From Gnetum montanum (taxonomy: Eukaryota > Streptophyta > Gnetopsida > Gnetales > Gnetaceae), in contig MNCI01014444.1 in assembly GCA_015680685.1 (NCBI GenBank), positions 43,054 to 107,053 on the forward strand: a stretch of 64,000 bases of DNA. Direction: 5' to 3'. A program made the position numbers and the translations under genes. Of the stretch, positions 55,378 through 64,000 are shown piece by piece. Under the pieces are notes generated by a model. That model saw only the letters and a program-made list of their open reading frames with translations, made no database searches and was not told where the DNA came from. Position 1 is the stretch's first letter; every line of letters begins with the position of its first letter.

Positions 55378-56590
55378 AATGCATCAAAGGGGAAGCACAC
55401 ACAAGAAGGAGGACCATCATAGCCATGGGAGAAACAACCACTAATGGGAAGGGACCAAGAATAGGCCCAAGAAGAACAAATAGCAACCTAGGGTATGGGA
55501 CCTCTTGGGAAGGAGCTTAAGGTGGAATCTGTTTGTCTAATTCTAAAAACAAGCAGTAGTGACAGAGCAATCCCAACAAGATAAGGCACCAGCTTCTTAA
55601 GCAAATTTTGAGATGACCTTGATAGAAGCCTACCTCAAGTAGATCAAATCAAAGAAGGTTTAGAAAATAGTGGTCCAAGAGTTAAATTTTGGCTCTTTCT
55701 TGGAGTAAGCATCTTAAGAAGTACAAGATCAACTGAAGACCTCTCCCATGTGGCCCATCATCACTTCCAGTGAGGAGTGGTACATGGGAGAGACATTATT
55801 ATTGATTCAATGGTCAAGATCAAGGACATTTCAGTGCCCTACTTAGTGCACGCCATTTTAGAGTAACTTAGGTTGCCAAAAACTAGGGTGAATCTCATTG
55901 AGATTCCAATATAGACAAACCCCAACATCAAGAAAGAATGAATATAGTGGTGTTATGGCATCGACCATAAGGAGTATGGTGTGTGCACACTACTGGAGAG
56001 AATCTATTACAAGATTACAGCCTTCCACCTTAATCCAATGGTAAGGTCAAGTAAGATCATTACCTTCTCCACCTGTGCATGTGCTACTCTAAGTGATAGA
56101 TTCCTTATAAACCTTTCATAGCTAATCTATCTTTAGATAGAAAAGTACTTCAAGGAGAACAAATGTGAAAGGAAGGCAATCCCCTTTCCATGCCTCATCA
56201 GAAAACTATGTCGGAGGGGAGGGATAACTTGCTATATAATCAATGATGTCCAACATGCTCCATCCACTAACTAGACGAAGATGATGAAGGAAAAAATTCC
56301 CTACAAAAGTCATTCAAGAAGAGAAGCAGCAACAACCACCTCCACCATCCACTTAACAAATAATGTCAAATATTTTTGTAACTTCTCAACAATTGCATGA
56401 ATTTCGAGAATGGCTCTTGAGTGAGTAAGAGTAACAAGTAGGAATGAGTGGTGGTAATCAATCTATGTACTAGCTAGGAATGAGTTACCTGAATGAAGTG
56501 GCTCAAATAGTTAGCTAGATGGAAGGAGGTGGACCAATCTTTTCAGCCCAAACAATGAAGTAGCCTATAAGATCAAATATTAGCACTTGA
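55378..56590 (+). pseudogene. R7 ORF3, transposase_32-like (putative plant transposon protein)
   Basis: The start ATG of R3 reads AAT here. Read through stops the protein is basic and Gln-rich at the front (SKGKHTQEGGPS), then FWLFLGVSILRSTRSTEDLS, KIKDISVPYLVHAIL, GIDHKEYGVCTLLERIYYKI, CATLSDRFLINLS, and AIPFPCLIRKLCRRGGITC. The last block resembles the lpFPsLItrLc motif of the plant transposase_32 domain. A Gln/Pro-rich tail (EEKQQQPPPP-like) and LHEFREWLLSE follow. About ten stops. Family function is unknown. No membrane segments typical of env are apparent. The 3' LTR of R7 is not found after it. Confidence 0.55.
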
Positions 56591-57720
56591 GAGGTAATGG
56601 TATGTCTTGATAGAATGGATCATTTTGTTTCTTATACAATAAGGTAGCATACACATGCTTTTTATTTATAAAAAAATTATAGGTTCCAATTTGATTAGTT
56701 ATTCTTAATATTGAAATCTCATGAATCCTTAGACGTAGCCTAGTTGCAATTTTAGATACATCTTGCATAAGGCTAATGGTATGCTCTTTATATTATAAAT
56801 TACCTCCTATAGCATGAATAACTTGTAAAATAGGATTAATTCTTGCTATAAGCATTTATTGAACTTTTGATAGTCCTGATAAGATTAATGGTTGGGGTTC
56901 TAGATTCATATTATTATCAATAGAAAAGCTTTTAATCTCTTCATCATCTTGATTCAACATCCCCATTTATTTTTCTCCTAAACACCTTGAACATGTTGGA
57001 CCAAGCCTTTCTACAAGTTTCATAGAAATACTTAAAAATATTTCATTGTAGATATCACATGATCGAGAAACACTAAAATTAGTAACCTTACCTGGAAATC
57101 ATATAATCGCATGCATGATTTTTGCATTTGACATATGAAGATTTGGATAAGATACCTGATTGTTCATACATTTAGAAGGTATTTGTTGATTCATTATATT
57201 TGAATTATTGTGTTGTTGATGTTCCATTTGCAGTCTTGGTCGAGCCCATTCCTACTTAAGTCTTGCAACTAAATATAACACCTTTGCCACCTTTTCTTAT
57301 CTTTTTCATTGCATAAAACATAATTTTCATTTACGACCTTGTACACATTCTCATTCTATAGTATTAACCTCTAATGGATTTATAAGTAATTCATCTTCTA
57401 CCATCAAATCATCATTATGTGTAGACATTTGACCACATCCATGACCATGACCACGACCATGACCCCATCCTCTATTTGAAAGAACTTCTTTTTATAATGG
57501 ATGTACATGTACATTTTTATTAATGGGAATGATTGCTAACTAATTTTCTTATTCATATTTGTATTCTTGTCCTCATCCTCATCTATGTCCCTGTCCATGT
57601 CTTCATTATGGAATATTTAATGGTTGTTGAGCACATTCTTCCATATTTTCATGATGTTCATTAACTAAATATTTAATATGTGTTGAAGCTAAGTTATTTA
57701 AGAAATATGGAAATGCCATC
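56591..57720 (-). pseudogene. Unidentified decayed ORF with RG/HG-rich segment
   Basis: On the minus strand, in changing frames, a protein-like sequence runs from 57720 to about 56570. It has an RGWGHGRGHGHG segment (about 57430-57480), then ENYVLCNEKDKKRWQRC, MSNAKIMHAII, FSVSRSCDIYNEIFLSISMK then LVERLGPTCSRCLGEK, and a last open segment 56580-56768 (DVSKIATRLRLRIHEISILR). I do not recognise the family; a mobile-element protein with a basic RNA-binding region is possible. Confidence 0.3.
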
Positions 57721-60700
57721 ATACTCTTTTAACAATTGTGTATAGGAGATTTATTAAAGTAGATGAAAGCATAGAATAAAAATAACTAAAGCCAAACCAA
57801 GCCAAAGGAGCATTAGTAGTAGGGTTGCAAAAATCCGTTGTTGTACCACATTGCAAAAATCTATCACCACTCTTGGCACTGAACCCTACCCTCTCATCTT
57901 AACTGCTGCTAGCATAATGGATTATGCCATACCCACAAAGGGTTGCACTTCAGCCTTATAATGGATCATGCATTCCCAACCCATTGCTACATAGTAGAAT
58001 TCCTTCCTCATCACCTATGCTCCCCTACCTCCAAGCAACAACAAAACCTTTCATAGTAACGAACACTACAACAAATATTTTTTTCAGAGATGGTAGTGCT
58101 AACTAGGCTAGTAGCCTATGACAACAATAGCTACTGCAGAGATAGAGCGATAGCATGTGAGGGACTTGCATGGCCAACAAGGATTTGGTGCAACATGGGA
58201 TAGGGAGTAGCCAATAGAAGAAACATAGCAACTGAAGCTACAAGTGAAGATCAGCTATTGCAGGGATGTAGTTGGCATGGTAGTATGAGAGATTGTCATA
58301 GTGGAAGCCAATTGTACATTCTACAGTGCAGCATCACAAGAACACCTAGCGCAAGCACTTCGACATGCACTACATGGGCTATGGGTGTACCATGGATGGT
58401 TTGTATTGTTAAGCAGCACAACAGAAGGGTCAAAGTTGTCACAACTAATGTCGGCAACCATGTTCCTATGGACTATGCCTATGTTAAGTTTCAATGGCCT
58501 ACTAAATCTAATGGCAAGTGAAGATGGTTGGTAGCATAATATAACATAGAGTGGGGCTAGGTGGGAGTAGCTAGCTGGTAGAATGGTGGGGTATTGCACA
58601 CATGTCCCAAGCATTATGGACAAAATATTATTTACTAGTATCCATACCCTCCCTATACCATTATGGACAATATTATTCACTGTTACCAATAAGCTCTCCT
58701 TGAGTGTTACAAATGCAATATTATTTAGTGTTACTAATCCATCACTAGTAGTGGCCTTTCAGCCAAAAAATGAATACATGGCTTAAAAATCCAAAAAGTG
58801 TACATGGTTTAAATTTTATAATAATACAAAATATACAAAAGTTATGGGACCAATTGCAAAAGTTCATCCTTGCCAAAACTAGGCTAGCTGATATATCATG
58901 TTCTCCTCTTGATATTTTCCTATCTACTTTGGGCTTTCTACATCAAAATATAGGAGGATTTAAAAGCCCTCAAGTAAGAAAGGATATTTTATTTCCTTAT
59001 TCAAAGAGCATAAAAATATTGGATCAAAAGGATAAGGATATAGGCCAAACAAATGTTCCAATTAAATATTCCAAAAATAGTCCAAGTTTAGATATGTCAT
59101 AAATTTTCTAAAGATTTAAATAATTCATTTTTAACCTACGCATCTCCAAAGGATAGGTCTTGGTTATCCTCATTATAAAAAAAAAATATCAATGGATTTT
59201 GAAATAGCTTCACCACTAACATTAAATTATCTTCCTAACCTAAACAAGTTCCTTATGACTAGGTCTTATTAATAGCCTCACTACTAAGACCATCAATAGA
59301 CATATATTACATCAAAAGGATAAATATTGACTATGTCTCACTATAGACAACTTGACTTAACTACTTAATATCATGGCCTTGGCTAGTTTCCTAATTGTAC
59401 ATGAACTTATAAATCAAAATTCAAGGTCAAAAATCCATCCAAATCCTTATTTTCATGGAGTGGGATTAACTAACAAACACTCCACTACTACCTATAGACG
59501 GAGGCATGTAAAAGATCTGCAACTTCCACTACCAATTGAGAAAACTTAGTTATAATATATGTTATTTTATTATATTCCAAATCCAAAATATTTTTAAAAC
59601 AATCAAAAGTTCATAATAACAAAAATTGCAGAAAATTTTGCAAAATTCTATAAATATCAAGGACTATCTAAAGCAATCAAAAGATATTCAAGAAGCAAGT
59701 TATGCAAGATTTCCAAAAAATTTAAGAAATTTATCAAAAAGGCATAAAAGAAATAGAATTATAATACCTCAATTCATTTAAAATAAGCTAAAATTGATTA
59801 AAAAATTAGTGAAATATTATCTTAATAATTAAAATAATGAAACAATAGCAAAGACTCATGCAACAAAAAGAAAAAGTATGGAATCTACAACAAGGTAGAG
59901 TAGCTACATGAATAGGAAAAAAATTTCTTATAGTGTTGTTAAGACCTTATAAATGTCCTTATTGACTTCCTTTTCCACCCTAAAATGCTTGTACTATGTT
60001 TCCACTTCACTCCAACCCTACATGCTAGAAATCTTCTATAAATTAAAATAATATGTAATTGAAAGGTATAACACTATTTGTAGATAGAAAAATAACACGC
60101 AACATGATACATGATATAGTACATGTGTATAGAAGGTATGCATATGATGGAAGTCTTTGAAATAGAAGAAATATAACTTAAAATAATTTTAGAATGAAGA
60201 AACTAGATGAACAATAATTTCTATTCAAAGAAAAAAAATCAACAAGCAATGACAATGAAAACATATGGTGAAAAATATATATGATATCCATTGTATATGA
60301 CATGTTATGTATATACTTGTTTAACATATATGTTTACTTTTAAGTTTATGAGACTAAAACTAGAACTTATATTATATTAGGTCTATAAATCCTCTAGATC
60401 TATTATATAGTAGAAATATACATTCTAGGAATTTTGAAAATATCATTAAGGAAATTACCAAGTATTCTTGGTAATATCTAGAATAAAGTACTTAAATTTA
60501 TAATTATAATATTTTATCTATGTCTAATATGCTCTAATGTAAGACATTATAGGAAAATATGATATTAATCTTCAATTCTATTATATTACATAGTTAGCAT
60601 ATTTATTTTTCACAAAAACTTTTGCATCATCTATCTATTGAAACTCTTAGATGATGAGATCTCATTCATGCTTTACTAAATGTGTATCATAATTAATGAG

Positions 60701-60964
60701 GAATCATAGGAGAGAAATAATTTACCCTTGAATTAAGGCTTTTCCTAATGCTATTTAAAAAGATATATTTTTTACCCTTTAATATTTTTCTAAAGCTTTT
60801 CATATAGTACTTAATTTAACAAATTGCAAACTTAGTTACAATCAAAATAGAGAATGTACTCTTGAATATTTTATTTTTTAAGTCATAAAACTCTCTGATT
60901 AAGTTATCCTTCTATAATGAATTTCCATCATCACTTTTTTAGAATATTTACCTAATGAAGATGT
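57721..60964. other. No recognisable genes
   Basis: 57721-58800 is moderately GC-containing and has short ORFs on both strands without family features; repeated ATTATTTAGTGTTACTAAT-like phrases occur at 58620-58740. 58800-60964 is AT-rich with nothing I can identify. Confidence 0.4.
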
Positions 60965-61372
60965 TGATGAGTAGTGAGTATGCCATATGCCCAACCATAN
61001 AATATTAAATGCATAAAGAAAACATTTAATCTAGTTCAAGTGCTACAAAGTTTGATCAAGAAAGCTCATCTTTATTACCATTCATAGTAAAGTACTCTAG
61101 TACATCAATGCTCAAATAAAGATCCGTATACTCTTTGACTCCTACTGTGGACACTTATAAAATATTCTAACTTTTAAAAGGAAAAACTCTAAGCACTTTG
61201 CTATAACTATGAAAGAATTGCCATAAATGTGTTTAGTAGGTGTACATTTATAGGTGGACATAGGGTTCCACATCGATAGCTACACATCAATCGGTTAAAC
61301 CCTATGAGATCCCATTGATAGGGTTGCATTGAAAACATTCCGTTGACCAAGCACAACAATGACAACTCATCA
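60965..61372 (-). repeat. R8: probable solo LTR with an assembly gap
   Basis: Bounded by TGATGAG (60965-60971) and CTCATCA (61366-61372). Contains CTTTATT (AATAAAG complement, near 61070), a TATA-like stretch (about 61235-61245) and the R3/R7-type U3 motifs (61262-61350). Flanks GATGT and AATGT match in four of five bases, fitting an old target duplication. It is only 408 bp against 870-880 bp in R3/R7, because about 450 bp are missing at the single N at 61000. Confidence 0.65.
61000..61000. other. Single-N gap inside R8
   Basis: The N joins sequence that in the R3 LTR lies about 450 bp apart (AACCATA and AATATTAAATACATGAAG). It therefore marks missing or collapsed sequence of unknown length rather than one ambiguous base. 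Confidence 0.85.
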
Positions 61373-63228
61373 AATGTAGAAAGATTGTGATTAACCACTT
61401 TTATATTTTTATGTGATGTGAAATTGACTTACTTTTACTTTATATTATTATTATTATTAACTATTTTTATGTTCATAAGCCTATTTTCCATCTTATTTCT
61501 CCATCTAATACACCTAATGTACAATACTCATAACAAATATACTAAAACTCCAAATGAAAATTTGTTTAAAGTTAGAAGATTCACATCAAACACTACACAT
61601 TCACATGCTAAAATCATATCTAAGCAATATTTATCATGGCCCTATAGTTCAAATATCAAAGCTAACATGGAATTTCTAGCAAACTAAGAATGTAATATCT
61701 TAAGAAGCATAATTCCTATTCTAATGAACCAAGGGTCAAAATAAACATTTTTAAATATTTTGTATATATTGGCAATGTCAGATGCTAGATAAGACATTAT
61801 CCCAAGGTACTTTATTAACAAATATATTTTATGCAACATTAAATGATAATTAAAAATAAGCTTAGAATTCTATTTTGATGACAAAAGATGATAAACAGTA
61901 TAATGTAGGTAAGGTTAGGGTTCAAAATGCTTCATGAATAGAATATTATATAATTACATGTACATCTTAATAATAAAATATGCACACCTAAATATGCATA
62001 TTAAGAAATAAAACATACATAACTGAGTATGCATAAAGAATAAGATATGCATAATCAAATACTTGTAAAGACAAGAAAACTAACAAAAAGAAAAAATTCC
62101 AAAGGTAATTGAATTTTAACATTCAATCATAAAATATATAAAAGATCCATAAGTATCAATAGTGGTAAAAGGAAAGGATACAAAACTTTAACAAAATACT
62201 TTAAGTAAATGGTATTCACTTATATAGAATAATAACATCATCATCAATAATAACAAAACAATAATAGTATAATCCTATTATTTAGTTTATGACATTAAAA
62301 GTAGCTTAATGGAATACATCAAATAATATCAAATAAAAAAACTTATGCAAATTTTTAGGTTGTAATAATATCACATGTTGAACATTTAGTAGATAACACC
62401 AAAAAAATGAAAAATAAAAAAAAAAAATCTAATTTTAGGATTTCTACTTACATGATTAAAGATAAACTTTTTATTTGTTGAAAGTCAAGAGAGGAAAATT
62501 AATTATTTTCAGGAAGGAGTGTCTCTGTCCTAATAACATTTACATCACTTCTGGTATTTATGTTTAAGAATAAAATAAAAAATATTTCAGGTTGTACTAG
62601 AAAGTTATGATGAAATACTAACATATTATCCATTCCTAGTACTTTGGTGCTTAATGTAAACCTCACATCGAGAATCTTTATCATTAAATATGACCGAATT
62701 ACTATCATTTATATTCTTGGTCAAGGAGCTAACTACTAGTTGGTTGGACTTTGTCATAGAAAATAAATACTTATCATTATAACATTGGACCAAGAGATGA
62801 ACATTTTCACAAGAATTATTATAGCTATGTATTGGCTAGACTTTGTCATGGAAAAAAATAATTATTATCATAATGCTATAATGGTTTAGCCAATAATGTT
62901 AAGCCAAGAGATGGACATTTTTACATGAATTAATGTAGATATGTAATAATTCTACCAATTATTGACATGAATCGTAATAATAAATAAATTCCATAACAAG
63001 ATTATAGGCTTTAATTTTTTTCAACATGAAAATCAATTCTTAGTAAATTAATTTTAAGATTTCCTTAATTTGAAAAGAAAAAATATCCTCTAAGCTAAAC
63101 AATATATATACATCATAAATATATAGCTAAACTAGTGATGTTTAAGTTAACATTATTCTTATTAAATAAATACATTTTCATCTTATAAGTTATCTTTCCA
63201 AAATGATCAATACTTCTTATATAGTACA
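61373..63228. other. AT-rich, nothing recognised
   Basis: No ORF above about 90 codons, no LTR ends, no structured RNA or repeat array that I can support. Confidence 0.5.
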
Positions 63229-64000
63229 TGTAATACCCCTACTCTAGATACCCCTTATCTCTTGGTATGTTTGTGATTTGAACCCTTGAGGTCTTATTTG
63301 CTCATCTATGTCTATGCTAATTAACTTCTTTTCCTACGTTGATTATGCTTTTGTGATTGGAGCTATGTGTCTAGATATATCCTATTTAATGATCTTTTAA
63401 CTTTATATATTCTAAGATTTTATTTCCTTTTTTATTTTATTTTATTTTAATTTTTTTACCATAGTTTAATATTTTTCATATATTTTTAGTTTTAGCATTT
63501 TTAGATTTTTCTTTTAATTAATCATATCCTCACTAATCTTTAGTTGGAGTTTTGAGTGAGTAGGAATTAGGCATCCAATGGGTTATTAGCACATGAGGTA
63601 CTACTCTAGTTTGTGGTATCTTAAGACTTATTATCACAAAATAAGTGAAACATAGGTACATCCTAAGATATATAGTTAAATTAGAACTTTATATAATTTA
63701 GCATTGCCTATCAAAATCAAACCCATGACTTGGAGCTTTCAAATCAAGTGTCTTACCATTAGGCCAACACTAGGTAATAGAACATGTAAGAAAAAGGATT
63801 TTAAAATATCTTTAAAATTAAAATTTCTTTTTGCTTTATATTTTCCCAATGAGAGATCCCTTATCCAATGTTACCAAACCATTACAAGAATATAAGTCTT
63901 GTAACTATTTCATGAGAGAGAATTTTTTTACCTCATCTTATCGACATTTGGGAGATAAAGTCAAAGAGGGAGACTCTACTAAATTAGAGAGGATTTAAAT
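63229..64000 (+). repeat. Possible start of an LTR (TGTAATACCCC)
   Basis: TGTAATACCCCT at 63229 resembles the start of many plant chromovirus LTRs. The other LTR or the internal region would lie beyond the window, so this is weak. Confidence 0.2.
63710..63775 (-). repeat. tRNA-derived SINE-like relic
   Basis: On the minus strand an A box TGGCCTAATGG (complement 63756-63766) is followed about 33 bases later by GGTTTGATTTT (complement 63713-63723), a decayed B box. Both are RNA polymerase III promoter parts. The sequence does not fold as a full tRNA, and no family could be named. Confidence 0.4.

Noticed and set aside
63710-63775. Functional tRNA gene
   Set aside because: B box is decayed and no full cloverleaf can be drawn; treated as a SINE-like relic.
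1-64000. CRISPR array, operon or bacterial-type genes
   Set aside because: No regularly spaced repeats or dense bacterial ORFs; the repeats present are LTRs and retroelement arrays.

Overview
The window looks like nuclear DNA of a large-genome seed plant, probably a gymnosperm. It is AT-rich and built almost entirely of old, nested LTR retrotransposons, with one recognisable host gene: a class-I glutamine-amidotransferase-fold gamma-glutamyl peptidase (GGP). The gymnosperm guess rests on the decayed, densely nested Ty3/gypsy content and is not proven. No bacterial genes, rRNA genes or CRISPR arrays were seen.

Layout. (1) 1-1954: 3' pol remnant of a Ty3/gypsy chromovirus, minus strand (R1). 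(2) 1955-3483: plus-strand LTR, tRNA-Asp primer site and gag start of an Athila-like element (R2), fused head-on to R3. (3) 3484-13334: long decayed Athila-like element on the minus strand (R3; gag, PR, RT, RNase H, IN, ORF3). (4) 13506-20850: minus-strand Athila-like element (R4) with two LTRs, a perfect CATGG target duplication and gag-PR, but no RT, RNase H or integrase. (5) 20856-24146: unidentified old sequence, then the GGP promoter region. (6) 24147-35294: GGP gene, split between exon 3 and its terminal exon by a ~9.9 kb Tat-like element (R5, minus strand) that carries an extra RNase H upstream of RT and a 508-base assembly gap. (7) 36531-56590: Athila-like element R7 (plus), whose 5' LTR is split by a complete sister element R6 (37316-46768, target duplication ACTAG). 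(8) 56591-64000: an unidentified decayed ORF, a probable solo LTR (R8, with a one-base gap), a tRNA-derived SINE-like relic and AT-rich DNA with no recognisable genes.

The Athila-like copies R2, R3, R4, R6, R7 and R8 form one family: tRNA-Asp primer site and LTR ends of the TGATGAG/CTCATCA type. The four copies that reach the 3' region (R3, R4, R6, R7) share a gag with a CX2CX3HX3C knuckle, a stem-loop next to the pol stop, a TTTTTGTTTTACAC-type array and a long 3' spacer ending in a conserved branch site and splice acceptor. Two modules vary: the U3 motif array upstream of the TATA box comes in two unrelated types, and the exon behind the conserved acceptor differs (a long ORF3 in R3/R7, other sequence in R4 and R6). 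Most inactivating changes checked are C-to-T or G-to-A, as expected of methylated repeats. The modular U3 and 3' exon, the RNase H placement in R5 and the retroelement-split GGP gene are the most interesting observations.
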